Below the pieces are notes generated by a model that was not told where the DNA came from, did not search any database, and saw only the letters and a list, made by a program, of their open reading frames with translations. A stretch of 56,668 nucleotides of DNA from Planctomycetota bacterium. Its GTDB lineage: Bacteria > Planctomycetota > PUPC01 > DSUN01. The translations under genes and the position numbers were made by a program. The stretch spans positions 1-56,668 of the forward strand of contig DAOOIT010000043.1 of assembly GCA_035384565.1 (NCBI GenBank). The letters are read 5' to 3'. Within the stretch, counting starts at the first letter, position 1. The number at the start of each line of letters is the position of its first letter. Positions 41,507 to 48,965 of this stretch are shown one piece after another.

Positions 41507-42319
41507 ATGCCAAGTGACGTGAGAGCCTTGATCATCACCGGCTTCGGCCTCAACTGCGAGGCCGAGACCGCCCACGCCTTCCGCCTGGCCGGCGCGATGC
41601 CCGAGCGGGTGCACCTCAACGACCTGCTCGACGGCCGTCGCTCGCTCGAGGAGTTCCACATCCTGGCCGTCATCGGCGGCTTCTCGTTCGGCGACCACAT
41701 CGCCAGCGGGCGCGTGCTGGCCAACCGCCTCAAGCACCGCCTCGACGAACCGCTCCAGCGCTTCATCGCCGACGGCAAGCTCATCATCGGCATCTGCAAC
41801 GGCTTCCAGACCATCGCCAAGCTCGGCATCCTGCCCGGCTTCGACGGCGACTATCGCCGCCAGACGGTGACCCTGACGCACAACGACTGCGGGGTGTTCC
41901 GCGACGCCTGGGTGCGGCTGCGCATCGAGCCCGACTCGCCGTGCGTCTTCACCCGCGGCCTCGAGCGGCTGGAGGTGCCCGTGCGCCACGGCGAAGGCAA
42001 GTTCGTGCCACTCGACGACAAGGTGCTCGAGCGCATCGAGCGCGAGCGCCTCGTGGTCTGCCGCTACGCCGACCCCGAGACCGGCGAGCCCACCGTGCGC
42101 TTCCCGCACAACCCCAACGGCTCGGTCGCCGCCATTGCCGGCCTGTGCGACCCGAGCGGCCGCATCTTCGGCCTCATGCCGCACCCCGAGGCGCACCTGT
42201 TCCCGTGGAATCACCCGCACTGGATGCGGCATGCGATCGCCGGCGCCCTGCCCGCCGAGGGCCAGGGCGTGGCCGTCTTCCGCAACGCGGTCGCCTTCGC
42301 CCGAGCGACGCTGCTCTGA
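41507..42319 (+). CDS. purQ: Phosphoribosylformylglycinamidine synthase glutaminase subunit
   Basis: 270 residues, class I glutamine amidotransferase that supplies ammonia to PurL. The nucleophile is Cys97 in GICNGFQ; the catalytic His-Glu pair is in GLMPHPEAHLFPWNHPHW. The N-terminus RALIITGFGLNCEAETAHAF and VIGGFSFGDHI match PurQ. At 270 residues it is of the longer PurQ form. It follows purL after a 133-base gap with a palindrome. Confidence 0.94.
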   Translation: MPSDVRALIITGFGLNCEAETAHAFRLAGAMPERVHLNDLLDGRRSLEEFHILAVIGGFSFGDHIASGRVLANRLKHRLDEPLQRFIADGKLIIGICNGFQTIAKLGILPGFDGDYRRQTVTLTHNDCGVFRDAWVRLRIEPDSPCVFTRGLERLEVPVRHGEGKFVPLDDKVLERIERERLVVCRYADPETGEPTVRFPHNPNGSVAAIAGLCDPSGRIFGLMPHPEAHLFPWNHPHWMRHAIAGALPAEGQGVAVFRNAVAFARATLL

Positions 42320-42425
42320 GCCGCCGGCTCCGCCCGGGGCCGGGGCCAAGTGCCGCTCCCCAGAGAAGGGGGCGCGCTCGGGCAGGGCTCGGGTGAGGGG
42401 CCCGGGCATTCGGCCTGCTGTCGCG

Positions 42426-43496
42426 TCAGGGCGTGGCAGGGCGGAGGAAGGCGCGCAGGAACGCCGTTTCCTGCGGGTCGTACGGCGTGCCGTCGCGGCG
42501 GAAGAGGTCGTGGTGCCACACCGGCGGGTCGGGGTCGCCCTTCTTCGAGCCCCAGGGCAGATGCGTCTGGGTCTTGCCGTTCACCAGGCCCCAATTGTAG
42601 CAGGCGATCTTCTCGTGCTGGAAGAAGGGCAGATGGGACTTCGGCAGGCTGCCCATGCTGCGCGCCAGCCACTCGGTGCACAGGAGGGGCCGCCCGTGGG
42701 CCTTCAGCCCCGCCACCAGGCCCTTCACGGCGTCCAGGTTGCCGTAGCTGTGGAAGCTCGCGACGTCGGAGAGCTCGACCTGCGCGGCGTTGTAGTCCCG
42801 GAGGCCGCCGTTCCACACGCCGATGGTGAGGGGCTGGGTGGGCTTGGCCTTCCGCGCCCAGGCGAAGCACGCGCGCACCAGCGGCAGGCTCTTGCCGCCC
42901 ATGCCCGAGTTGCCAGGCTCATTGTAGAGGTCCCACACGACGATCCGCTCGTCGCGGGCGAAGTGCCCGACGATATCGGCCACGTACCGCTCCAGGTCGG
43001 GCCAGGCCTTCTCGTCGGCTACGCGCTCGTGGCCGGGGCTGGGGGTCCAACCGGAGTTGTGGACGCCTGGCACCGGGTCGTCCTGCTTGCCGAGATAGGG
43101 CTGCTTGTTCGCAAAGGCGCAGTCGTCGAAGAGCACGGGCATGGTCGAGAGGCCGCGCTTGGCGGCGATGCCGACGAACTGGTCGAGCCGCTTCAGCGTG
43201 CCCTCGGGGTCGCGCTGCCAGACGAGGTATTGCACGAAGACGCGGGTGGAGTTGAAGCCGAGGCCCTGGGCCAGCGCCAGCTCGCGGTCAATCAGGGCGG
43301 CGTCGAAGGTCTCGGCCTGCCACATTTCGGTGGTGTTGACGGCGTTGCTGGGCACGTAGTTGCAGCCGACGAGCCACGGTTGCCGGGCATGCCAGGCATT
43401 CGCCTGCTCGGCGCTCCATCGCCTTGGGGCCTCTCCCGTCGCCACCGCCGCAACCGCCAGGACGGCGAGCGGGCAGGAGAGCACACAGGTCACCAT
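42426..43496 (-). CDS. Secreted glycoside hydrolase (GH5/clan A-like)
   Basis: 356 residues with a signal peptide (SCPLAVLAVAAVATGEA). A TIM-barrel glycosidase: the acid/base is in WDLYNEPGN (Glu193) and the nucleophile probably in LLCTEWLAR (Glu275), the two-glutamate layout of clan GH-A retaining enzymes. Flanking motifs TRVFVQYLVW, VASFHSYGN and YNWGLVNGKTQT fit. A cellulase, mannanase or xylanase-type activity is possible; the exact GH family cannot be fixed by eye. The gene starts six bases after the upstream PIN-toxin gene with AGGAGTGA before the ATG, so it is probably read through from the toxin-antitoxin operon. Confidence 0.85.
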   Translation of the reverse strand: MVTCVLSCPLAVLAVAAVATGEAPRRWSAEQANAWHARQPWLVGCNYVPSNAVNTTEMWQAETFDAALIDRELALAQGLGFNSTRVFVQYLVWQRDPEGTLKRLDQFVGIAAKRGLSTMPVLFDDCAFANKQPYLGKQDDPVPGVHNSGWTPSPGHERVADEKAWPDLERYVADIVGHFARDERIVVWDLYNEPGNSGMGGKSLPLVRACFAWARKAKPTQPLTIGVWNGGLRDYNAAQVELSDVASFHSYGNLDAVKGLVAGLKAHGRPLLCTEWLARSMGSLPKSHLPFFQHEKIACYNWGLVNGKTQTHLPWGSKKGDPDPPVWHHDLFRRDGTPYDPQETAFLRAFLRPATP

Positions 43497-43502
43497 CTCG
43501 TG

Positions 43503-43937
43503 TCACTCCTGGGGGCTAGCCTTGGCAAGTCCCTCGGCCACCGCCGCCTCACGGAGGCGCGGGTCCGAGGTCGAGATTCGGACGGTCACCCCGGACTCCT
43601 GGGCCAAGAGCTTCGCGGAGGCCAAGTGTATCGCATCCATGCCGCGAAGGCTGTGGGTACCACAGAGGTCTCCCGCGAGTTCTACGATTCGTTGTGTGAC
43701 CTCGACGACAATGTAGTCCTTCCACGCAATGGCCAAACTGGAATTGGCTTTGCGGTGGTCCTCCGGGGAAAGGTAGCCGTCGCGCTGCTTCCGCGCGAAC
43801 GCGCTGCGGACCCCGGCATAGGCAATGCGGGAACTGGCCAGCTCATCAGCGGCCCCCGCCAGCCGCTTCGTCGCTGCGCTGTCGGACTCCTGGAGGAAGA
43901 GCTTGACCATATCGCTGCTATCGAGGTGGAGAGTCAC
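43503..43937 (-). CDS. PIN-domain toxin (VapC-like)
   Basis: 144 residues. GTG start overlaps the antitoxin stop (GAGTGAC), the standard VapBC arrangement. HLDSSDMVKLFLQES holds the first acidic metal ligand (Asp6 with Asp9), and GMDAIHLASAKLLAQESG the later one typical of PIN RNases. In this family the toxin cleaves tRNA or rRNA when the antitoxin is lost. Partner is the Phd-like gene just upstream. A second VapBC-type pair lies 1.2 kb further on, on the other strand. Confidence 0.87.
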   Translation of the reverse strand: MTLHLDSSDMVKLFLQESDSAATKRLAGAADELASSRIAYAGVRSAFARKQRDGYLSPEDHRKANSSLAIAWKDYIVVEVTQRIVELAGDLCGTHSLRGMDAIHLASAKLLAQESGVTVRISTSDPRLREAAVAEGLAKASPQE

Positions 43938-44203
43938 TCGCGATCCTCGACGATGATCTCGGATGCAGGCTTGCCTCCGACCGGGATCGGGTGTTCCAGC
44001 CCCTTGGGCTTCCCGCCGCTCCAGCTCACAAGCCCTCTCTTGATCAGCGGCTCGAGCTTCCTGCGGAGTTCTGCCTCCGCGGACGGAACGACACGGGCGA
44101 ACGGGCGACCGCGATCCGTCAGTTCCACGTCCTCGCCCTCGCGCACCTTGCGCGCGTAGTAACCGAGCCTGTTCTTGAACTCTCGCAGCCATGCCCTCAC
44201 CAT
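43934..44203 (-). CDS. Phd/YefM-type antitoxin
   Basis: 89 residues. REFKNRLGYYARKVREGEDV, then ELTDRGRPFARVV, is the DNA-binding half of the Phd/YefM antitoxin family; the C-terminal part (EHPIPVGGKPASEIIVEDRE) should bind and block the PIN toxin. The ATG at 44203 is chosen because GGAGGTGA precedes it; a GTG 15 bases earlier overlaps that site. Upstream, CATTGT / ACAATG at about 44234-44260 form an inverted repeat that could be the autoregulatory operator. Confidence 0.87.
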   Translation of the reverse strand: MVRAWLREFKNRLGYYARKVREGEDVELTDRGRPFARVVPSAEAELRRKLEPLIKRGLVSWSGGKPKGLEHPIPVGGKPASEIIVEDRE

Positions 44204-44233
44204 TGGGGTCACCTCCACAGTGGGCTTGTACCT

Positions 44234-44262
44234 ACATTGTGCCGTGCTTGTGGCTACAATGC
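44234..44262 (-). promoter_or_regulatory. Inverted repeat, possible operator of the phd-like antitoxin gene
   Basis: CATTGT and ACAATG, about 15 bases apart, within the promoter region upstream of the antitoxin start; Phd/YefM proteins bind such palindromes to repress their own operon. Confidence 0.4.
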
Positions 44263-44324
44263 AAGCATCTGGGGGGGACCGGGCAGTTCAGGCGGATCAG
44301 GCGAACCGGTCCGTGAAGCGCCCC

Positions 44325-44852
44325 TCAGCCGCCCTGTTCGCCGAGCCGCGCGATGTGCGGCAGGTCACGGTAGCGGCCTGCGTGGTCGAGGCCGTAGCCC
44401 ACGACGAACACGTCGGGCACCTCGAAGCCGCAGTAGTCAATCGCCACCTCGACCCGCCGCCGGCTGGGCTTGTCGAGGAGCACGCAGGTGCGCACGGACC
44501 GCGGCCCCGCCGCCTCGACGGCCCCCCGCACCGCGGCCAGGGTGCGGCCCGTGTCCGCAATGTCGTCCACGATCAGCACGTCGCGGCCCTTCAGGTCGAG
44601 CGGCTCGAAGCCGTTCATCACGACCCGGCCGCTCGACATGGTGCCGTCGCCGTAGCTCGACGCCTCGATGAGTTCCATAGTCGTCTCGCCATCGAGGTGC
44701 CTCAGCAGGTCGTTCACGAAGACGGCGGCGCCGTGCAGGATGGCGAGCACGGTGAGCGGCCCGTCGGGGCCGTCGCGGCGGATGTCGGCGGCCAACTCGG
44801 CCACGCGGCGGGCGATCTGGTCGGCCGTGAACAGCACTTCGCCAGGGCTCAT
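44325..44852 (-). CDS. hpt: Hypoxanthine phosphoribosyltransferase
   Basis: 175 residues; makes IMP or GMP from hypoxanthine or guanine and PRPP. The PRPP-binding loop VLIVDDIADTGRTLAAV, the AILHGAAVFVNDLLR segment and the catalytic-flap region SSYGDG are clear, and LLDKPSRRRVEVAIDYCGFE near the C-terminus is typical of bacterial Hpt. AGGAGG lies 12 bases before the ATG, inside the end of a small upstream ORF, and the stop of that ORF is three bases away, so the two are coupled. Flanked by toxin-antitoxin pairs on both sides. Confidence 0.94.
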   Translation of the reverse strand: MSPGEVLFTADQIARRVAELAADIRRDGPDGPLTVLAILHGAAVFVNDLLRHLDGETTMELIEASSYGDGTMSSGRVVMNGFEPLDLKGRDVLIVDDIADTGRTLAAVRGAVEAAGPRSVRTCVLLDKPSRRRVEVAIDYCGFEVPDVFVVGYGLDHAGRYRDLPHIARLGEQGG

Positions 44853-44855
44853 CGG

Positions 44856-45071
44856 CTACGGGAACCTCCTGGCGATGAGGGCCACGCGATCGGGGACGCC
44901 CCGGAACGGCCCAGCCCCGCGTTTGCGCTCGTCAAACAGGGCGAAGGGGTGGCGAGCCAGGGCATCGCGCCGCGTGGGGCCTGTGGCGTCGCAGAGGGCT
45001 GCTTCCCTGAGGAGCAGCTTCGCAAAGGGCGTGCGCGTCGAGATGGGGGCGAACAACTCATGCCCGCGCAC
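44856..45071 (-). CDS. Small unknown protein coupled to hpt
   Basis: 71 residues, GTG start seven bases after AAAGGAGG, the strongest ribosome site in the window. The sequence begins RGHELFAPISTRTPFAKLLL and ends PDRVALIARRFP; it is basic and soluble, and I recognise no family. Its end contains the ribosome site of hpt, suggesting translational coupling. In many bacteria tilS lies ahead of hpt; this product is far too short to be TilS and lacks its motif. Confidence 0.5.
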   Translation of the reverse strand: MRGHELFAPISTRTPFAKLLLREAALCDATGPTRRDALARHPFALFDERKRGAGPFRGVPDRVALIARRFP

Positions 45072-45095
45072 GGCCTTGCCTCCTTTGGGCCGTGA

Positions 45096-45130
45096 TTGGC
45101 ATTGACTCTTGCCAATTGGCGCTGTAGAAT
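45096..45130 (+). promoter_or_regulatory. Promoter with inverted-repeat operator for the AbrB-type antitoxin gene
   Basis: TTGACT at 45102-45107 and TAGAAT at 45125-45130, 17 bases apart. The -35 box sits between TTGGCA (45096-45101) and TGCCAA (45110-45115), a perfect inverted repeat; a further TTGGC follows at 45116-45120. The layout suggests autorepression by the antitoxin complex. Confidence 0.6.
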
Positions 45131-45154
45131 GGCAGCAGACAAGGAGATGACACC

Positions 45155-45424
45155 ATGGCAACCACCAAGGTGGACCATTTCGGCCGCGTGGTCATCCCAA
45201 AGCCGATCCGCGATGACCTCGGCCTTGACGCCGGCACAGAACTCGCTGTGGAGAAGAACGGGGACACGGTTACGTTGCGGCCTACTGACCATTCGCCACG
45301 CCTGAAGCGTAAGGGCCACGTTCTGGTGTTCGCCGGGGGCAGAGCCACCGGAGACATGACGGATATCATCCGCAAGGTGCGTGAAGAGCGCGACCGGATG
45401 GTCTGGGGCCTGGACGAGCCGTGA
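45155..45424 (+). CDS. AbrB/SpoVT-type antitoxin (VapB-like)
   Basis: 89 residues. KVDHFGRVVIPKPIRDDLGL, then DAGTELAVEKNGDTVTLRP, is the swapped-hairpin AbrB DNA-binding domain. The C-terminal tail (MTDIIRKVREERDRMVWGL) should bind the PIN toxin encoded next. AAGGAG precedes the ATG. The gene overlaps the toxin start by four bases. Confidence 0.92.
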   Translation: MATTKVDHFGRVVIPKPIRDDLGLDAGTELAVEKNGDTVTLRPTDHSPRLKRKGHVLVFAGGRATGDMTDIIRKVREERDRMVWGLDEP

Positions 45425-45852
45425 ACTATCTCTTCGACTCCTCGGTTCTTGTCGCCGGCCTCGTTGAGATCCATCCTCATCACGCTCGCGCACAGCCCTG
45501 GCTGGACAGGATGGGCGCCGGCGAGATCACAGTGTTCGTGACCGCTCACGCTCTGGCCGAGACGTATTCTGGGCTGACGAACCTGCCCATCACTCCCAGG
45601 GTCCAGCCACATCTGGCGTGGGAGCTGATCCGCGACACTGCGGCGCAGGCGCGCGTCGTTCCCATCACGGCGGCGGACTACCAGCGGACCATGCAGCGTG
45701 TGGCTCAGAGGGGGCTGGCCGGCGGGATCGTCTACGACGCCCTCATCGCCACCGTGGCGGCAAGACTCAATGTGGACGGGCTGGTCACGTTCAACGTGAG
45801 GCACTTCCAGCGCGTCTGGCCCGAGGGCCACGACCGCATCCTCGCGCCGTGA
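45421..45852 (+). CDS. PIN-domain toxin (VapC-like)
   Basis: 143 residues, GTG start overlapping the antitoxin stop. NYLFDSSVLVAGLVEIHPHH carries the first catalytic Asp (Asp6), AHALAETYSGL the conserved Glu, and GIVYDALIATVAARLNVDGL the third acidic site; LVTFNVRHFQRVWP is the usual PIN ending. Likely ribonuclease. With the gene upstream it forms a complete VapBC module, separate from the Phd-type pair. Confidence 0.92.
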   Translation: MNYLFDSSVLVAGLVEIHPHHARAQPWLDRMGAGEITVFVTAHALAETYSGLTNLPITPRVQPHLAWELIRDTAAQARVVPITAADYQRTMQRVAQRGLAGGIVYDALIATVAARLNVDGLVTFNVRHFQRVWPEGHDRILAP

Positions 45853-45892
45853 GGCCAGCCGCTCACGCCCGTGTTCTCCCGCCCTCGCCCTC

Positions 45893-46966
45893 TCACTCAT
45901 ACGCCCCCAGTTCCTTCGCCAGTTCGACGATGCGGCGGAAGTTCTCGAGGCTGACGGATGACGGCACCGAGTGGTCGCTGGAGAAGATGTAGCCGCCGCC
46001 CTGCTTGAGCACGGGCACCACACGGCGCATCTCGGCCGCGATGGCGTCGAAGTCGTCCCACAACACCGCGTTCACGCCGCCGTGGAGCAGCAGCTTGTCG
46101 CCATACTGCTTCTTGATGGCGAGGGGGTCCATGCCCGCCTTCACCTCGAGGGGGTTCAGGCCGTCGAGGCCCATCTCGATGAAGTCGGGCAGGAAGGGAT
46201 TCACGTCGCCGCACGAGTGGAGGATGGCGGGGATGCCTTTGGCGTGCGCCCACTCGATGGCGCGGCGGTGCACGGGCTTGACCAGTTCGCGGTACATCTT
46301 CGGCGAGAAGAACTGGTGGCCCTTGTAGCCCATGTCGTCGGGCCAGCGGATGGCGTGGAAGCGGTAGCCCTCGTCCCACACCTTCTGGAACAGCGCGAGG
46401 TCGAGGTCCAGCATCGTGTGAAAGATGTCCACCACCCACTCGGGGTCGGTGGCGAGGGCCATGAGCACGCGCTCGGTGCCGACGAACCAGGAGTGGGTGA
46501 CGTCGAAGCCGAACCAGAAGCCGGCCTCGATCCAGTAGCCTTGCCGCTCCCAGAGGGGGTAATGCTCTCGCAGGTGGTCCCAGTTCACGCGGTCGAGGGT
46601 GGGCAGCATGCGCTCCTTGGCCTTGCGCCACGAGTCGGCGTCCACCACCGTGTGGGCGAGGAACTCGGGGGTCGAGGCGGCGTGCTTCCAGGTGCGCTGG
46701 GTGGCGCCCCAGTTGGTGGTGTAGACCGAGTAGGTGTCGGTCTCCTCGAGCGTCTTGCGGGGGAAGCGGGGGCTGTTGTCCACGCCGATGCCCACGGTCT
46801 TGTCGAGGCCGAAGAAGTCCACGTAGGACGTGCCTTTGGGCATGCCCTCGGCTTGCCAGCGTTCGATGGTGGCGCCCCACGGCCCGTCAATGATGGGCAC
46901 GCGGTCGGCCTCGCGGTGGTCGAACATGCGCTGGAAGCGCTCGCGGGAGGTCATTGGCTCAGCCAT
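45893..46966 (-). CDS. Uroporphyrinogen decarboxylase (URO-D) family protein
   Basis: 357 residues, ATG seven bases after AAAGGAGA. The URO-D fold is shown by SRERFQRMFDHREADRVPII, the central LHSCGDVNPFLPDFIEMG and GLNPLEVKAGMD, then LLLHGGVNAVLWDDFDAIAA. Catalytic Arg/Asp of true HemE are not evident, so it is more like the corrinoid methyltransferase-type or uncharacterised members abundant in PVC and anaerobic bacteria. No corrinoid protein gene is adjacent. It is the last gene of a packed minus-strand group that may be an operon. Confidence 0.88.
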   Translation of the reverse strand: MAEPMTSRERFQRMFDHREADRVPIIDGPWGATIERWQAEGMPKGTSYVDFFGLDKTVGIGVDNSPRFPRKTLEETDTYSVYTTNWGATQRTWKHAASTPEFLAHTVVDADSWRKAKERMLPTLDRVNWDHLREHYPLWERQGYWIEAGFWFGFDVTHSWFVGTERVLMALATDPEWVVDIFHTMLDLDLALFQKVWDEGYRFHAIRWPDDMGYKGHQFFSPKMYRELVKPVHRRAIEWAHAKGIPAILHSCGDVNPFLPDFIEMGLDGLNPLEVKAGMDPLAIKKQYGDKLLLHGGVNAVLWDDFDAIAAEMRRVVPVLKQGGGYIFSSDHSVPSSVSLENFRRIVELAKELGAYE

Positions 46967-47016
46967 GCGGAGTCTCCTTTCGGATGGCAGGAGCATACGC
47001 GACGGGGAGGGACGCG

Positions 47017-47772
47017 TCAAGGGGTGACGCGCTCTGGCTCGGGCTCTTCGACGGGGCCGGGCAGGCGCCGGGCGGCGCCGCGGGCCGAGCCGCCGGCCTT
47101 GAGGTAGTGGCGGTACTTCAGCTCGTCGCCGGCCACGGTCACCTCGATGTCGTCCCACCAGGCGTCCACGCCGCCCTCGCTCTTGACGAGGACTTTGCCG
47201 ACGTAGTACCCGCCGCTGACGCGGCGCAGGCGCACGTTCTCCTCGCCGATGCGGAAGCCGTAGAGCTTCCTGTCGGGAGCAAGGGCCACCACGCGGCCGA
47301 GGTAGCGGTCGTCCTTGCGCTCGTAGCGGGTCGTGTCGCCGTTCGCCGCGCGCCACACGCCGCCGATGTCGCCGGGGTCTTCGGCCTTGGCCTTGGGCGG
47401 GCGCCGTTCGCCTTCGCTCGTCAGCCGCCGGGCGACAGAGGTCGTCTTGCCCTTCTCGGCCGCTCGCACGCTGGTGAAAGTGTCGCCCTGGACCGTGATC
47501 TCGATCTCGCCGGCGGCTTCGGCCTTGCCGTTGTCCTCGCGGCGCATCTCGACGCTGCCCTTGTAGACGCCCGGCCCGGTGCGCTCGACGCGGATCGTCT
47601 CGCGTCGCTCCTCGGCGCCAAGCAGGGTGCCTACGTAGCCCTTGCCCTCGCGCTGGAAGAAGAGAATCGCGCCCGCGCCGTCGGCCCAGGCGCCGGCGAG
47701 GTCGAGGTTCGGCGCCTCGGGCTCGGCCCCGAGTGCGGCCAGGGAGACGATGAGGGCGATGGCTGGCTTCAT
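47017..47772 (-). CDS. Secreted protein with two similar beta modules
   Basis: 251 residues with a signal (KPAIALIVSLAALGAEP). The chain holds two related beta modules: GAWADGAGAILFFQREGKGY, then VGTLLGAEE, and GGVWRAANGDTTRYERKDDR, then YLGRVVALAP, each followed by a YVGKV- or YKGSV-type strand. This resembles small lipocalin-like or DUF-type barrels, but no family is firmly recognised. The ATG overlaps the stop of the Gfo/Idh gene by four bases, so the two are coupled. Confidence 0.7.
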   Translation of the reverse strand: MKPAIALIVSLAALGAEPEAPNLDLAGAWADGAGAILFFQREGKGYVGTLLGAEERRETIRVERTGPGVYKGSVEMRREDNGKAEAAGEIEITVQGDTFTSVRAAEKGKTTSVARRLTSEGERRPPKAKAEDPGDIGGVWRAANGDTTRYERKDDRYLGRVVALAPDRKLYGFRIGEENVRLRRVSGGYYVGKVLVKSEGGVDAWWDDIEVTVAGDELKYRHYLKAGGSARGAARRLPGPVEEPEPERVTP

Positions 47773-48956
47773 GGCAGCATGGTCAACGGATTCTGACGGT
47801 TCTGAAGCGGGAAGGCGACGGGCCGGCCGAGGCGATGGGACTCGAAGACGGCGACGATCATCTCGGTGGCGGTTCGCACCTCGGCGAGGTGGCATTCGGG
47901 CTGGCGGTCGCCCTCGACGGCCGCGAGGAGGTCTTTGACCGCCGCCACGTTGCCGGCGTCCAGGCCCCCGCCCTGGAGCGGCTCGGGCTTGTCTACGCCG
48001 GCCGACGTGACGGGCAGCCACTTCTTGCCCGTGCGGCCCGGCGACCAGGACGGGTCGGGCAGGAGATACACGTCGCCGGGGTAGCCCGGATAGAGCTCGA
48101 GGATGCCCTTCGAGCCGAACACCTGCACGCCGAACCGGGTGGGCTCGCCGCCCGCCTTGCGCACGGAGTCGAACGTGGCCGTGGCGCCGCTGGCCAGGCG
48201 GTAGGTGGCATGCACCTCGTCGCCGGCGAGCGGGCCGATGCCTTCGGCGCCGTCCTTCACGTCCGCCTTGCTGATCGGGCGGCCGCCCTGGAGCACGGTG
48301 GCGAAGCACGATTTCGGTTCGCCGCCGAGCACGAGGATGAGGTCGAGCACGTGGCTGCCGAGGACCCACAGGTCCTCCCCTCCCCCCCGAGCGTCCTCTT
48401 TGCCGCGGCCGCGGAGCTCGAGCACCTGGCCGAGCGCGCCCGAGCGGAGGAGTTCGCGGACGACGGGCAGCCGCGGGCTGTAGCGGGTCTGGTGGGCGAC
48501 GGCGAGTTTCGCGCCGTGCCTTTCGCAGGCGGCGGCCATCTCGTCGGCCTCGGCCAGCGTGCGGCACAGCGGCTTCTCGAGGTAGATGCCCCGCACGCCG
48601 CGTTCGGCGGCGGCCACGACCATGTCGCGGTGCTGGTCAAGCCAGCGGGGGCCGATGCTCACGAGGTCGGGCTTCTCCCTGTCGAGCAGCTCGCGGTAAT
48701 CGGCGTAGCCTTTCGGCGCGTTCAGGCGCTTGACCGCCGCGGCCAGGCCCTTCTCATCGGCATCGGCCACGGCCACCACCTGCGTGCCCGGCACCTCGCG
48801 CCACACGGTGTCGAGGCCGTGCCCATAGTTGCCTCGGCCCGTGTGGCCGATGACGCCGACGCGGTACGTCGCCTTCGGCGCTTCGGCCGCGAGACTCCGC
48901 CGCGTCGCGGCCACGGACAGGGCCGCCGCGCCCATCACGAACGTGCGCCGGTTCAT
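47769..48956 (-). CDS. Tat-exported Gfo/Idh/MocA family oxidoreductase
   Basis: 395 residues. Tat signal (NRRTFVMGAAALSVAATRRS), then a Rossmann NAD(P) domain (YRVGVIGHTGRGNYGHGLD), the EKP motif (IYLEKPLCRTLAEADEMAA) and the C-terminal alpha/beta domain. Such exported Gfo/Idh proteins are abundant in Planctomycetota; their substrates are mostly unknown, and some act on glycosides through a redox mechanism. It follows the hydroxyacid dehydrogenase by nine bases, AGGAAG before the ATG. Confidence 0.92.
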   Translation of the reverse strand: MNRRTFVMGAAALSVAATRRSLAAEAPKATYRVGVIGHTGRGNYGHGLDTVWREVPGTQVVAVADADEKGLAAAVKRLNAPKGYADYRELLDREKPDLVSIGPRWLDQHRDMVVAAAERGVRGIYLEKPLCRTLAEADEMAAACERHGAKLAVAHQTRYSPRLPVVRELLRSGALGQVLELRGRGKEDARGGGEDLWVLGSHVLDLILVLGGEPKSCFATVLQGGRPISKADVKDGAEGIGPLAGDEVHATYRLASGATATFDSVRKAGGEPTRFGVQVFGSKGILELYPGYPGDVYLLPDPSWSPGRTGKKWLPVTSAGVDKPEPLQGGGLDAGNVAAVKDLLAAVEGDRQPECHLAEVRTATEMIVAVFESHRLGRPVAFPLQNRQNPLTMLP

Positions 48957-48965
48957 TGCGGCTTC

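Noticed and set aside
43502..44192. Longer frame (230 codons) for the PIN toxin
   Set aside because: The extension is antitoxin DNA read in another frame; the GTG overlapping the antitoxin stop fits VapBC layout.
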